DNA of 64,000 bases, taken from NCBI GenBank assembly GCA_910577275.1, contig CAJTMW010000008.1, positions 127,996-191,995 of the forward strand, given 5' to 3'. The position numbers were made by a program, and so were the translations under genes. The DNA comes from an uncultured Lachnospiraceae bacterium. Its GTDB lineage: Bacteria > Bacillota > Clostridia > Lachnospirales > Lachnospiraceae. This document shows, in pieces, positions 25,248 through 35,035 of the stretch. How positions within the stretch are numbered: the first letter of the stretch is position 1; each line of letters starts with the position of its first letter. Below the pieces are notes generated by a model that was not told the origin of the DNA, made no database searches, and saw only the letters and a program-made list of their open reading frames with translations.

Positions 25248-26564
25248 ATGGTTAAGATAGCTTTCATAGGAGCCGGGAGCACTATATTTGCAAGAAACGT
25301 TCTGGGAGACTGTATGTGTACGCCGTCGCTTCGGGACGCGCAGATTGCGTTGTATGACATTGACGGGGTAAGGCTTGAGGAATCACAGGTGATTCTGGAG
25401 GGAATCAATCGGAATGTAAATGAATCCCGGGCGCAGATACGGACTTATCTTGGAGAGGAAAATCGCAGAGAAGCTCTTGAAGGGGCGGATTTTGTGGTGT
25501 GCGCGGTGCGCGTGGGAATGCAGGAGCACGGACTGATTGATTTTGAGATTCCGAAAAAGTATGGTTACAGACAAACCATAGCGGATACCCTTGGAATCGG
25601 AGGTCTGATGCGGGGACTTCGTACCATTCCATTGATGGAGGAGTTTGCACGGGATATGGAGGAGGTCTGCCCGGATGCCCTGTTGCTCAATTATGTGAAT
25701 CCTATGGCGATTGTCACAGGATATCTGCAGCGTTATACAAAAGTGAGGACGGTTGGACTGTGTCACAGCGTACAGGTGTGCTCGGAAAAGCTGCTTAAGT
25801 CGCTGGACATGGAAGAAAAGCTGGAGGGCCGCAGGGAGACGATTTTCGGGATTAATCATATGGCGTGGCTGCTGGATATCCGGGATAAGGAGGGGCAGAA
25901 TTTGTATCCTGAAATCAGGGAAAGGGCAAAGCGTAAAAATCTTGAAAAGCACGAGGATATGGTGCGGTTCGACTACATAGACAAGCTGGGCTATTACTGT
26001 ACAGAATCCAGTGAACACAATGCGGAATATAATCCCTTTTACATAAAGAGCCGTTACCCAGGGCTGATTGAGAAATTCCAGATACCGCTGGACGCATCCC
26101 CTGAACGGTGCCGGAAGATTATCGAGGGCTGGGAGGAGGAAAAGGAGAAAATATTGGACGGCGGTCAGATTACCCATGAGCGCTCTAAGGAATACGCCTC
26201 GAGAATTATGGAGGCAGTAACCACGGGAGAGCCTGCAAAGATTGCCGGAAACGTGATTAACAACGGTCTGATTGAGAATCTGGTGCCAGACGCCTGCGTG
26301 GAAGTACCCTGTCTGGTTGACGGCGAGGGCGTCCATCCCTGCAAAATGGGGAGGCTTCCCGTCCATCTGGCCGGAATGAATATGACGAATATCAACATGC
26401 AGCTTATGGCGATAGAGGCGGCAAGAAGCAGGAAAAAAGAAGATATTTACCGCGCGGCGATGCTGGACCCGCATACGGCTGCGGAGCTTAGCATCGACGA
26501 TATCAGAAGACTGTGCGACGAACTGATAGAAGCTCATGGGGAATTAATGGAAATGTATTCTTAA
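25248..26564 (+). CDS. glycoside hydrolase family 4 (alpha-galactosidase/alpha-glucosidase type)
   Basis: NAD- and metal-dependent glycosidase that works by transient C3 oxidation and elimination, in the cytosol. The N-terminal Rossmann motif is KIAFIGAGSTIFARN, followed by VVCAVRVGMQEHG, NYVNPMAIVT and GLCHSVQ. The Cys and His there are metal ligands and point to the MelA (alpha-galactosidase/galacturonidase) side of the family. 438 aa. AAGGAGGAG precedes the ATG at 25248. It is last in the importer operon, so it probably cleaves the imported substrate. The glycosidic substrate is inferred only. Confidence 0.9.
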   Translation: MVKIAFIGAGSTIFARNVLGDCMCTPSLRDAQIALYDIDGVRLEESQVILEGINRNVNESRAQIRTYLGEENRREALEGADFVVCAVRVGMQEHGLIDFEIPKKYGYRQTIADTLGIGGLMRGLRTIPLMEEFARDMEEVCPDALLLNYVNPMAIVTGYLQRYTKVRTVGLCHSVQVCSEKLLKSLDMEEKLEGRRETIFGINHMAWLLDIRDKEGQNLYPEIRERAKRKNLEKHEDMVRFDYIDKLGYYCTESSEHNAEYNPFYIKSRYPGLIEKFQIPLDASPERCRKIIEGWEEEKEKILDGGQITHERSKEYASRIMEAVTTGEPAKIAGNVINNGLIENLVPDACVEVPCLVDGEGVHPCKMGRLPVHLAGMNMTNINMQLMAIEAARSRKKEDIYRAAMLDPHTAAELSIDDIRRLCDELIEAHGELMEMYS

Positions 26565-26570
26565 AACCGC

Positions 26571-27446
26571 TTAGTTTTTATTTCGAAATTCCGAAGGACT
26601 GCTTCCCGTATACTTTCGGAACAGACGGCTGAAGTACAGCGGGTTATCGTAGCCCACGGCAAAGGAAATCTCCGATACGGAGAAATTGCTGGTCAGAAGA
26701 AGGTTTCTTGCCCGCTCCATGCGGAGCCGGATAAGATAAGTATGGGGGGAATAACCGGTGTATTCTTTAAATTTGCGTATGAAATAATAGGAACTCATGC
26801 CGCTTAAAGCGGCATATTCGTCCACGCTGCGGTTAATTTGATACTCGTTGTGCATCAGTTCTATAACAGGAATAAAAGCTTCATACTGAACCATATCAGG
26901 AACATGCTGACGGAGGAGATTACGGGAAATAATGCAGATAAGTTCCTGAAAATAAGCCACAGTCATGAGGGTATAGTTGTAGGAACGAAACTGCAGCTCT
27001 CGCACCAGCTTCATGATGAGGTCGGGAAAAGCAGGTTCATCGCCAAGCTGGTAAACACACTGGTCCCAGAGGTTGTTCTGGCGCAGAAGTGTTTCTATGC
27101 AGACGCCGGTAAAATGAATCCAGTAAACTACCGTAGGGCAGGAAGAATAGTAAGAATAGTGCTGAACCTCACCAGGTTTATATAAAACCATGCTTCCTTT
27201 GCCAAGGACAGTGGCTTTTCCGTCAAAATAAAAATCGGCGGCCCCTTTCTGGATGTAAATCAGCTGGTAATCCATCCGGCCCTGAGGGCGCAGAATAGTG
27301 ACGCGTTTTTCATCATGGTCATAATAATTATAACCACAGCTGTTTACGCAGATGGGCTCCTGAGAAACCCGTTCAGAATTAAAAGGATTTTCGCCGCTGA
27401 CGACATGAAAGCCGCCATCCTTCACATTAATTATTTTGCTATTCAT
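26571..27446 (-). CDS. AraC-family transcriptional regulator
   Basis: 291 aa: N-terminal cupin-like ligand-binding domain (about residues 30-170) and C-terminal double helix-turn-helix. The second HTH carries the family signature ISFAVGYDNPLYFSRLFRKY. It is convergent with the importer operon and divergent from the isomerase operon. It is the obvious candidate to bind the 27-bp element found in front of both units and activate them in response to the imported sugar. Confidence 0.9.
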   Translation of the reverse strand: MNSKIINVKDGGFHVVSGENPFNSERVSQEPICVNSCGYNYYDHDEKRVTILRPQGRMDYQLIYIQKGAADFYFDGKATVLGKGSMVLYKPGEVQHYSYYSSCPTVVYWIHFTGVCIETLLRQNNLWDQCVYQLGDEPAFPDLIMKLVRELQFRSYNYTLMTVAYFQELICIISRNLLRQHVPDMVQYEAFIPVIELMHNEYQINRSVDEYAALSGMSSYYFIRKFKEYTGYSPHTYLIRLRMERARNLLLTSNFSVSEISFAVGYDNPLYFSRLFRKYTGSSPSEFRNKN

Positions 27447-27508
27447 AGTAAGCCTCCTGGATAGTTATCATTTTAGAGGAACGGTTATTTTCTGTCAATA
27501 GAGGAAAT

Positions 27509-27572
27509 AGCAATTTTGTGTATATATAGAACAGGCCAGTGAATTTTCAAAGGACAGGATATAACGTATACT
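27509..27572 (+). promoter_or_regulatory. activator site and promoter of the catabolic operon
   Basis: Second copy of the 27-bp element (27509-27535: AGCAATTTTGT, then G, TATATAT, AG, AACAGG), 24 of 27 bases identical to the copy at 21843. A -10 box TATACT (27567-27572) follows after exactly the same 31 bp. The -35 (TTTTCA) is weak. Confidence 0.75.
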
Positions 27573-27669
27573 GTGGATAATCCCGGGTAACAGAAACACT
27601 GTAAATAAAATCCATTTAACTAATCAATCTGGTTTTCAATACCGTTTATGCGGTAAGAGGGGAGAGAAG

Positions 27670-29064
27670 ATGCTTCAATACCATGTAACAATAGGATTAG
27701 CGCCAATGCGCAGGGATGTTACGCCAAGACCGGGGATTTTCAACTGGGAAAGGGCGGAGGAGAGAGGACGTCGCATAGTGGATTACATAGAAAACCACTA
27801 TGCGGAAGAACATGTATCCTTTGTGGATTTAAAAGGGATTAATCCGGTGGACGTGATGTACAGCGAAGCGGACGCGGATGCGGTAATTGAACGGTTCCGG
27901 GAGGCGCAGGTGGACGGCATCGTATTGATAAACTGCAATTTTGGTAATGAGGAGATTGCAGGGAGGATTGCCCATACACTGGGAAAACCGGTACTTTTGT
28001 GGGCGCCTTTAGACGATGTATTTGAGCCGGACGGAACCAGATACACAGACAGCCAGTGCGGAATCTTTGGTGTGTCCAGGCAGCTTCAACGACTGAATGT
28101 TCCTTTCAGTTATGTGGAAAACTGCCGGGTGGAGGAGGATGCGTTCAGGGACGGTCTGGACCGGTTTATCCGGGTAGCCTGTATGGTAAAAAATTTTACA
28201 GGCCTCCGCGTAGGGCAGGTGGGAATGAGACCGAAGCCCTTCTGCTCGGTGATTTACAATGAGGGAGAGCTGATGCAGAAATTTGGCGTTCAGATAATCC
28301 CAATTAATATGGCGGTAATTATTGATAAATTTAACAGAATATTGAAGGAAAACCGGGAGGAACTGAAAAGGGGCGCGGAGCTGCTTGGAGAAAGGTATGA
28401 GGTAGACGAACTTTCCGAACCGAATCTGGAGAAAATATATACTTTTGTTTTATTGTACCGGGAATTGTTTGAGGAATACCGGCTGGATGTGTGTGCGTCG
28501 GAATGCTGGACTTCCATGCAGCTTGGGCTAAACGCCATGCCTTGTACTGCTTTCAGCATTCTGGCTGACGAGGGGTATGTGATTGCCTGCGAAACAGACG
28601 TACACGCGGCAATTTCCATGGCGCTGCTTTCCTGTGCCGTCCTGGGGAAGAAGCGGCCGTTCCTCGGAGAATTCACTGTAAAAAATCCCGAAGATGGAAA
28701 TTCTGAACTTTTATGGCATTGCGGTCCTTTTGCCTACTCTCTCAAAAAGGAAGGAGAAAAGGCAAAAATGGTAAATATGCGTCAGTGGTTTCAGTTAAAA
28801 GACGGAAATTATACGCTGGCCAGAATGGACCAGGAAAACGGAGATTATCGTTTGTTGTGCGGCCAGTGTGGAACAACAGAGGGCCCTTATACTTTTGGCA
28901 CTTATGTCTGGGCACAGTTCAGGAATTTAAAGAAATGGGAAAAGAAGCTGGTGGAGGGACCCTATATCCATCATATTGCGGAGGTGGAAGGGCAGCATGA
29001 GGAGGTTTTGACAGAATTTTGCAAATTTATACCGAAGTTAACAGCAGACCATGTGGAGGAATAA
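27670..29064 (+). CDS. L-fucose/L-arabinose isomerase-like protein
   Basis: 464 aa protein of the fucose isomerase superfamily, which interconverts aldoses and ketoses with a divalent metal. It shows the N-terminal Rossmann-like half (VDGIVLINCNFGNEEIAG, then KPVLLWAPLDD) and the central VGQVGMRPKPFCSVIYNEGE, which matches the FucI/AraA pattern around a metal-binding Glu. The C-terminal half includes ASECWTSMQ and GYVIACETDVHAAISM. It is shorter than FucI (about 590 aa) and belongs to a broad subgroup of uncharacterised isomerases. As first gene of the operon it probably carries out the committed isomerisation. Confidence 0.8.
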   Translation: MLQYHVTIGLAPMRRDVTPRPGIFNWERAEERGRRIVDYIENHYAEEHVSFVDLKGINPVDVMYSEADADAVIERFREAQVDGIVLINCNFGNEEIAGRIAHTLGKPVLLWAPLDDVFEPDGTRYTDSQCGIFGVSRQLQRLNVPFSYVENCRVEEDAFRDGLDRFIRVACMVKNFTGLRVGQVGMRPKPFCSVIYNEGELMQKFGVQIIPINMAVIIDKFNRILKENREELKRGAELLGERYEVDELSEPNLEKIYTFVLLYRELFEEYRLDVCASECWTSMQLGLNAMPCTAFSILADEGYVIACETDVHAAISMALLSCAVLGKKRPFLGEFTVKNPEDGNSELLWHCGPFAYSLKKEGEKAKMVNMRQWFQLKDGNYTLARMDQENGDYRLLCGQCGTTEGPYTFGTYVWAQFRNLKKWEKKLVEGPYIHHIAEVEGQHEEVLTEFCKFIPKLTADHVEE

Positions 29065-29082
29065 TACAGGAGGATTTTAAGA

Positions 29083-29910
29083 ATGTTAGTAAGCTTAAGC
29101 GAAATACTGGAGCCTGCCGGGGCGGAGGGCTATGCGGTACCGGCTTTTAATGTCTACAATATGGAGACGGTAATGGGAGTGGCACAGGCGGCAAAAAAGC
29201 TGCGTTCTCCGGTAATTTTTCAGGTATACAGCAGACTTTTTGAACAGGGGAAAGGAGATTATCTGGCGCCGGTTATTCTCGAGGCGGTGAAAGGGCTTTC
29301 GGTACCGGCTGTCTTTCATCTGGACCATGGCTCGGGACAGGATGCGGTAGTCCGGGCTCTGCGCTGCGGCGCCAGCGGAATTATGATTGATGCGTCGTTA
29401 AAACCGCTCAAAGAAAATATGGAGGAAACACGGAAAATAGTGGAGCTGTGCCGGGCGGCGGGTGTGCCTGTGGAAGGCGAGCTGGGGCATATCGGCAGTA
29501 CGAGGGATGAAACAGCTTCTGAGTTTACACGTGTGGACGAGGCGGTGCAGTTTGTGGAGGAAACGAAAGTGGACGCCCTTGCAGTAATGATTGGAACGGC
29601 TCACGGTAAGTATAAGAAGGCTCCGCAGCTGAATCTTCAGCGTGCCGGGGAAATCAGCCGGGCGGTGAAAAAGCCGCTGGTACTCCACGGCGGTTCCGGG
29701 GTACCGGACGAACAGGTAAAGGGAGCCATTGCGCAGGGGGTTGCAAAGGTAAACTTCGGTACGGATTTATGTTGCGCCTTTCTTGAAGGGATAAAGAAGA
29801 CGGCGGAGGGAACGATAGCGATTGATTTGTTTATGAACGAGCCCATTGCAACGGTAAAGGAGTTTGCAATGGAGAAAATCAGATTGTTAGGAGCGGATGG
29901 GCATGCATGA
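29083..29910 (+). CDS. class II ketose-bisphosphate aldolase (FBA/GatY/IolJ family)
   Basis: 275 aa zinc aldolase distinct from the housekeeping Fba at 12700. Motifs: PAFNVYNMETVMGV, VFHLDHGSGQD, GVPVEGELGHIGS, GTAHGKYK and VLHGGSGVPDEQVKGAI. It cleaves a ketose (bis)phosphate to DHAP or glyceraldehyde-phosphate plus an aldehyde. Substrates known in this family include tagatose-1,6-bisphosphate and 2-deoxy-5-keto-gluconate-6-phosphate (IolJ). Context (PfkB kinase next, IolB-like gene downstream) suggests a non-glycolytic sugar phosphate. Confidence 0.88.
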   Translation: MLVSLSEILEPAGAEGYAVPAFNVYNMETVMGVAQAAKKLRSPVIFQVYSRLFEQGKGDYLAPVILEAVKGLSVPAVFHLDHGSGQDAVVRALRCGASGIMIDASLKPLKENMEETRKIVELCRAAGVPVEGELGHIGSTRDETASEFTRVDEAVQFVEETKVDALAVMIGTAHGKYKKAPQLNLQRAGEISRAVKKPLVLHGGSGVPDEQVKGAIAQGVAKVNFGTDLCCAFLEGIKKTAEGTIAIDLFMNEPIATVKEFAMEKIRLLGADGHA

Positions 29911-30835
29911 TATAGTGGGAATTGGAGCCAGTCTTTATGACACGCTGATGGTAGTCCCCGGATATCCAAAAGAGGATACAAAGATGATGGCGGGACGAAC
30001 CATGGGACAGGGAGGCGGCCCTTGCGCCACAGCTCTTGCGGCCGCCTCAAGGCTGGGTGCGAAAACCGCATACATCGGCATCATGGGAGACGATGCGGCG
30101 GGAAGCTTTATGAAGCAGGATTTGGAAAGATACGGTGTGGATACCGGTCTCGTACAGGTAAAAAACGGCTATCTGTCCTATATGTCCTTTATTCTTCTGA
30201 ATGAGGAAACAGGAAGCCGTACCTGCATCTGGAGCAAGGGAGACATCCCGGCGCTGATACTTTGCGGGAGAGATATCGAGACGATTCAGAACGCCAGAGT
30301 GCTTCATCTGGACGGTAATCATTTAGACGCCGCCATTCAGGGAGCAATAGCTGCAAAACAGGCCGGAGTCAAGGTGAGTATGGACGCCGGAGGAAACTAT
30401 CAGGGAGTGGGGCGGCTTCTTCCTTATGTGGATTATCTGATTCCTTCAGAGGAATTTGTCTGTCAGTTCACCGGAATCAATGATGTTGAGAAGGCGGCGG
30501 AACGCTTGTACCGGGAATATATGCCTGAGGTTTTTATCATTACACAGGGGAGCAGAGGCGGCTTTATTTATGACGGGAGCATTCACAGGTATCCGGTATT
30601 TCCGGTTCCGGTTTTGGATTCCAACGGTGCCGGGGACGTTTTTCACGGGGCGTTTATTACTGCCTATACGGAAGGGACATCCGTAGAAGAAGCGGCGGCG
30701 TTTGCCAGCGCGGTATCCGCCTTGAAATGCAGCCGGCTGGGCGGACGAAAGAGTGTGCCTGACAGAGCGAGCGCGCTTCAGTTTATGAAGCGGAAACAGT
30801 TAAAGAGAGGGGAGGAACTGATATATGAAATATGA
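29903..30835 (+). CDS. PfkB-family sugar kinase
   Basis: Ribokinase-superfamily kinase, 310 aa from the ATG at 29903 (AGGAG 9 nt upstream; the ATG at 29897 would be too close). GQGGGPCATALAAASRLGA is the substrate-binding signature and DSNGAGDVFHGAF the catalytic/anion-hole signature. The C-terminal SALKCSRLGGRKSVPD resembles the ketose kinase YihV (sulfofructose kinase) more than IolC or LacC, as judged from memory. It overlaps the aldolase gene, so it probably phosphorylates the ketose that the aldolase then splits. Confidence 0.87.
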   Translation: MHDIVGIGASLYDTLMVVPGYPKEDTKMMAGRTMGQGGGPCATALAAASRLGAKTAYIGIMGDDAAGSFMKQDLERYGVDTGLVQVKNGYLSYMSFILLNEETGSRTCIWSKGDIPALILCGRDIETIQNARVLHLDGNHLDAAIQGAIAAKQAGVKVSMDAGGNYQGVGRLLPYVDYLIPSEEFVCQFTGINDVEKAAERLYREYMPEVFIITQGSRGGFIYDGSIHRYPVFPVPVLDSNGAGDVFHGAFITAYTEGTSVEEAAAFASAVSALKCSRLGGRKSVPDRASALQFMKRKQLKRGEELIYEI

Positions 30836-32249
30836 AGCTTTTATGCCGGAGATGATTCTGACAGAGCTGGAAGATATTGTGGGACAGGAAAATGTGAGTA
30901 TTGAAGAAGGAGAACGGCTGATTTACGGGGTGGATTACTTCTGGATTGGGAGAATGTGGTCTGACAGAGGGAAAACTCCGCCGATGCCGGACTTCGTGGT
31001 TCGTCCGGGGAGTACGAAGGAGGTTTCACAAATACTTAAGATTGCAAATTATTATAAAATTCCTGTACATACCTGGGGCGGAGGCTCCGGTTCCCAGGGG
31101 GGCGCGCTTTCCATGGCAGGAGGAATCGCCCTCGATATGAAACGGATGAACCGTCTGATTGCCATAGATGAGGAGAGCAGAACTATCACGGCGGAAACCG
31201 GAATGGTGTTCAAAATTCTGGAGGACTACGCCAATGAAAGAGGGTATTCCACTCAACATATTCCTTCCTGTTTAACCTGCGGCACTATAGGGGGCGCGCT
31301 GGCTCACAGAGGCATTGGGATTATGTCTACCAAATACGGAAAAATCGACGATATGTGTGTGAATATGGAGGTAGTTCTCCCGAATGGGGATATCATAGAA
31401 ACGCTTCCTGTACCCAAGCACGCGGCGGGACCTGATTTAAACCAGATTTTTATCGGTTCGGAGGGAACGCTGGGCGTGATTACCAGGGCAACCTTCAAAC
31501 TGTTTGAGCAGCCGGAAGCCAGGAAATTCAGGGCATTCCTCTTCCCGGATATGACTTCGGGCTTATCAGCGGGAAGGGATATTATGCAGAAAATGAAGCC
31601 TTCGATTATGCGGCTCTTTGACGAGGCGGAAACAGTGTCTATCGTTCGTGATGTTCTGGGGGTGGAGCATAAGGGAGCATTTATGAATCTGGCTGTGGAA
31701 GGACTTGAGAAGATAGTGGATATCGAAATGGAGGCCATTATTGATATCTGTGCGAAACATAACGGGCAGGATTTGGGGAGTGAGTACGGAGAAAAATGGT
31801 ATGAGAACAGGATTACCTTTTTTTACCCCGGACATATCATGGACATTCCTCAGATGTTTGGAACCATGGATACGGTTGCAGACTTTGCCCATGTGGAAAA
31901 AATCTATTGGGCCATGAAGGAAGCCATAGAGAGCAATTTCCCGAATGTAAGGTTTATTGCCCATTGTTCCCACTGGTATGAATGGGGGACTATGATTTAT
32001 GACAGGTTTATCTGTGATAATCCGCCGCAGGACCCCAGAGAGGCTATCCGTCTGCACAACAATATCTGGAATACAGGTGTGCGTGCAGCTATGGAAAACG
32101 GCGGTGTAATTAACGACCATCACGGTATCGGCCTGAAGCTGTCGCGTCTTATGAAGGAACAGTACGGACCGGCCATGCAGGTGTTTGAGGCACTGAAAAA
32201 AGGATTGGACCCCAACGGGATAATGAATCCCTATAAGCTGGGTCTGTAA
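30825..32249 (+). CDS. FAD-binding 2-hydroxyacid oxidoreductase, GlcD/LctD-like
   Basis: 474 aa flavoprotein of the VAO/PCMH superfamily. The FAD-binding domain is seen in PDFVVRPGSTKEVSQILKIA, TWGGGSGSQGG, TCGTIGGALAHRGIGI and IFIGSEGTLGVITRATFK. The C-terminal cap ends with DHHGIGLKLSRLM, the metal/substrate region of glycolate and D-lactate dehydrogenases. With the Fe-S protein and EtfBA encoded downstream it probably oxidises a 2-hydroxy acid or alcohol and passes electrons to Etf. It overlaps the kinase gene by 11 nt. Confidence 0.87.
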   Translation: MKYEAFMPEMILTELEDIVGQENVSIEEGERLIYGVDYFWIGRMWSDRGKTPPMPDFVVRPGSTKEVSQILKIANYYKIPVHTWGGGSGSQGGALSMAGGIALDMKRMNRLIAIDEESRTITAETGMVFKILEDYANERGYSTQHIPSCLTCGTIGGALAHRGIGIMSTKYGKIDDMCVNMEVVLPNGDIIETLPVPKHAAGPDLNQIFIGSEGTLGVITRATFKLFEQPEARKFRAFLFPDMTSGLSAGRDIMQKMKPSIMRLFDEAETVSIVRDVLGVEHKGAFMNLAVEGLEKIVDIEMEAIIDICAKHNGQDLGSEYGEKWYENRITFFYPGHIMDIPQMFGTMDTVADFAHVEKIYWAMKEAIESNFPNVRFIAHCSHWYEWGTMIYDRFICDNPPQDPREAIRLHNNIWNTGVRAAMENGGVINDHHGIGLKLSRLMKEQYGPAMQVFEALKKGLDPNGIMNPYKLGL

Positions 32250-32261
32250 GGAGGGGGAGCT

Positions 32262-33440
32262 ATGTACAGTGAAAAAGCGTATCATATTGCGGATAATTGC
32301 CGGTTTTGCTGGATGTGCCGTCACGTATGTCCCGTAGGGCTGAAGACAGGTAAGGAAATCAATACGCCCCGGGCGAAAGGGCTTTTGGTATCCATGGAAA
32401 AAAGAGGATTTGAAATGGAAAAGGACAGTGCGGAGGCTTTCTATGAGTGTATGCTCTGCGGAAGCTGTTCCAACGACTGCGCCACAGGCTTTGAGCCGCC
32501 TGTTTTTATCAGAGAGGCGCGGACCAGGGCGGCTGCCGCGGGACTTTTGCCGGAGGCAGTAGAGCGTGTTCTTGACAGGGTTTTGGATACCGGAGTGATG
32601 TATGAGGAATGTGAGGAGCCAAAAGCGCTATCGGAAAAAATAAATGACCATCAGAAAAAAGCAAAGCTGCTGCTTCTTCTTGGAGCTACAGCCCGCATAC
32701 GCAGACCGGAAATGGCGCTTGCCCTGATGCGCCTTCTGGAAAAGGCAGAAGTGGATTTTATGGTGCTTGAAAAAGAGCCGGGAACAGGTAGCGAGCTTTA
32801 CGATTTGATTGGAGCCGTGGAGGAAACTAGAGAGCAGGCTGCCGCCTGCGGCAGGCAGCTTTGCGATACAGGCGCGGAGAAGATTGTGGTTTTAGACTCC
32901 TATCTGGCGGAAACCCTAAAGCATGAATATCCTCTGTGGGATTGCGCACCTGAGAGTGAGATTTTGACGGCGACGTCCTTTGTTGCCGGACTGATAGACG
33001 AAGGAAGGCTGCATCCGGAAGCACTCAGTCTGTCTGTGACCGTTCATGACAGCCCGCGCCTGGCGAGAGATTTAAAGGAGACGGAGCCGGTAAGGGATAT
33101 TCTGAAAGCGTCCGTGTGTGAGATAAAGGAGATGTTTTTAAACAGGGAGCTTACAAGGTGCTGCGGCAGCAGTTTGTTTGCGGAGTATGCGCCAAAGCTG
33201 GCGCTTCTGACCGGGCAGGGGCGGCTGGAGGACGCAAAAAGAACCGGAGCAGGTATTCTGGTTGTGGAGTGTCCGCAGGCGCTGGATGTGCTGAAAATGG
33301 CTGCGGAGAAAACAAAGACAGGCGAGGCCGGCGCGGATTGTGCCGTCGCTGAAACGGAATCTGGCAACAGGGAAAGACCGGAAATTCTGGATATTTTTTC
33401 TCTGCTTCTGAAAGCGGTGGAAGAAAACGGAAATGCTTAA
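32262..33440 (+). CDS. iron-sulfur oxidoreductase subunit, GlcF-like
   Basis: 392 aa. Two 4Fe-4S ferredoxin motifs sit near the N-terminus (CRFCWMCRHVCPVG and CMLCGSCSNDCATG). A C-terminal cysteine-rich domain follows with HDSPRLARD and RCCGSSLF, as in GlcF, LutA and HdrB. It should relay electrons between the flavoprotein encoded upstream and the Etf pair. Only one complete CCG motif is evident, so the second cysteine-rich half is degenerate. GGAGG precedes the ATG. Confidence 0.87.
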   Translation: MYSEKAYHIADNCRFCWMCRHVCPVGLKTGKEINTPRAKGLLVSMEKRGFEMEKDSAEAFYECMLCGSCSNDCATGFEPPVFIREARTRAAAAGLLPEAVERVLDRVLDTGVMYEECEEPKALSEKINDHQKKAKLLLLLGATARIRRPEMALALMRLLEKAEVDFMVLEKEPGTGSELYDLIGAVEETREQAAACGRQLCDTGAEKIVVLDSYLAETLKHEYPLWDCAPESEILTATSFVAGLIDEGRLHPEALSLSVTVHDSPRLARDLKETEPVRDILKASVCEIKEMFLNRELTRCCGSSLFAEYAPKLALLTGQGRLEDAKRTGAGILVVECPQALDVLKMAAEKTKTGEAGADCAVAETESGNRERPEILDIFSLLLKAVEENGNA

Positions 33441-33459
33441 AAGAAAAGGGGGCGGGTAA

Positions 33460-34947
33460 ATGAGATATCTGATAGGTTGTGATTTCGGAGGAGGGGCGTC
33501 CAAGGCTATTCTTCTCCGCGAGGACGGAGTGGTTGTGGCGGAGGCAGAGAGCGAATATGCAACCTCCTATCCCCGCCCCGGCTGGGCGGAGCAAAATCCT
33601 GAGGACTCTTTTCGGGCTTTTGTGGAAAATATAAAAAAACTTTTTCACAGCTCGGAAATATCACCGGAGCAGATTAGCGCAATTGCGCTGGACGGCGCTA
33701 CCCATACAGCGGTTCTTTTAGATAAGGAAGATAAGGTGATTCGTCCCGCCATTTACTGGACAGATTTACGGGCTGTCAGGGAGGCGGAGGAATTAAAGGA
33801 AAGTCACCTGGATAAAATTGTAAAACTTTCCGCTAATACGCCGGGAGCGCTGTGGACGCTGCCCCAGCTGATGTGGCTGCAAAGGAATGAGCCGGAGAAT
33901 TTTGCCAGGATACATAAAATCATGTCCATAAAGGATTATGTCCGCTACCGGCTGACAGGAGACTATGTGACGGACAGTATCGAGGCCTGCGGATTCATGC
34001 TTTACGATGTAAATGGCGGGAAATGGTCCCGGGAGCTGTGTTCTCTGGCGGGAATTGACCTTGCAATTATGCCGAAGGTGGTGCCGCCGGAGGAAATTCT
34101 TTCTTCTATAAAGACAGAGATTTGCAGAGAGTGTGGATTGTCTGAAAAAACGAAAGTGATTGCGGGCGCAACGGATACGGTGATGGAGGTCTATGCCTCC
34201 GGCGCCATCCAGCCGGGACAGGCCACAGTGAAGCTGGCTACGGCAGGGCGGATTTGCGCCGTTACCGAAAAGCCTTTGATAGACGGAAATCTGGTGTGCT
34301 ATCCCCATGTGTGCCCGGGACTGTGGTATCCGGGAACGGCCACCAAATCCTGTGCCGCTTCCTTCCGTTGGTATCGGGACGTGTTCGGGGCTTATGAGAA
34401 AGAGCACTATGAGGATGCCTATGCTAAAATGGCGGCAGATGCGGCGCAGGTGAGGGCAGGAAGCGACGGTCTTTTTTTCCATCCCTATTTACAGGGAGAG
34501 TTGACTCCCTATCAGGATGAAATGCTGAAAGGGAGTTTTACCGGCATACGGGCTTTTCATACCAGAGCCCATTTCAACAGGGCGGTTCTGGAGGGAATTG
34601 CGTATTCTCTGAAAGACTGCTTTTATTGTTTCCGTGAACTGGGGGCTGATATTAAGCAGGCCGGCATTATCGGCGGAGGCGCGAAGGGAGAACTTTGGAG
34701 GCAGATAGTTGCGGATATGCTGGGAATACCGCTGACGAAAGCGGAGCGGGACGATTCTTCCCTGGGTTCCGCTATGCTTGCCGGGGTGGCATGCGGAGTA
34801 TTCGAGAATTATGAGGACAGTGTGGCGCACTGCGTGAAAGCAGGAAGCGTCACTTATCCGAACCCGGATTGTGCGGCAGTATATGAAGAAGGATTTTTGC
34901 GCTATAAAAAGCTCCATGATGCGCTGGCTGGGGTGTATCATTCCTGA
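33460..34947 (+). CDS. FGGY-family carbohydrate kinase (xylulokinase-like)
   Basis: 495 aa kinase with N-terminal ATPase fold (YLIGCDFGGGASKAILL), AIALDGATHTAVLLD, the YWTDLRA catalytic Asp region and C-terminal GGGAKGELWRQIVADMLG. It phosphorylates a ketose or polyol (xylulose, fuculose, gluconate and related substrates). It is the second sugar kinase of the operon, which suggests either two substrates or two phosphorylation steps. Confidence 0.88.
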   Translation: MRYLIGCDFGGGASKAILLREDGVVVAEAESEYATSYPRPGWAEQNPEDSFRAFVENIKKLFHSSEISPEQISAIALDGATHTAVLLDKEDKVIRPAIYWTDLRAVREAEELKESHLDKIVKLSANTPGALWTLPQLMWLQRNEPENFARIHKIMSIKDYVRYRLTGDYVTDSIEACGFMLYDVNGGKWSRELCSLAGIDLAIMPKVVPPEEILSSIKTEICRECGLSEKTKVIAGATDTVMEVYASGAIQPGQATVKLATAGRICAVTEKPLIDGNLVCYPHVCPGLWYPGTATKSCAASFRWYRDVFGAYEKEHYEDAYAKMAADAAQVRAGSDGLFFHPYLQGELTPYQDEMLKGSFTGIRAFHTRAHFNRAVLEGIAYSLKDCFYCFRELGADIKQAGIIGGGAKGELWRQIVADMLGIPLTKAERDDSSLGSAMLAGVACGVFENYEDSVAHCVKAGSVTYPNPDCAAVYEEGFLRYKKLHDALAGVYHS

Positions 34948-35035
34948 TTGTAAATATGAGCCGTAAATACAGGAAAGGTTTACGGAGCTGACGCAGGTCG
35001 GAATGACGGACTGGCGCAGGATAAGGAGGACGACT

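Noticed and set aside
25383..26537. 384-codon minus-strand reading frame opposite the GH4 gene
   Set aside because: The plus strand is clearly coding for GH4; the antisense translation has no recognisable motif and no RBS.
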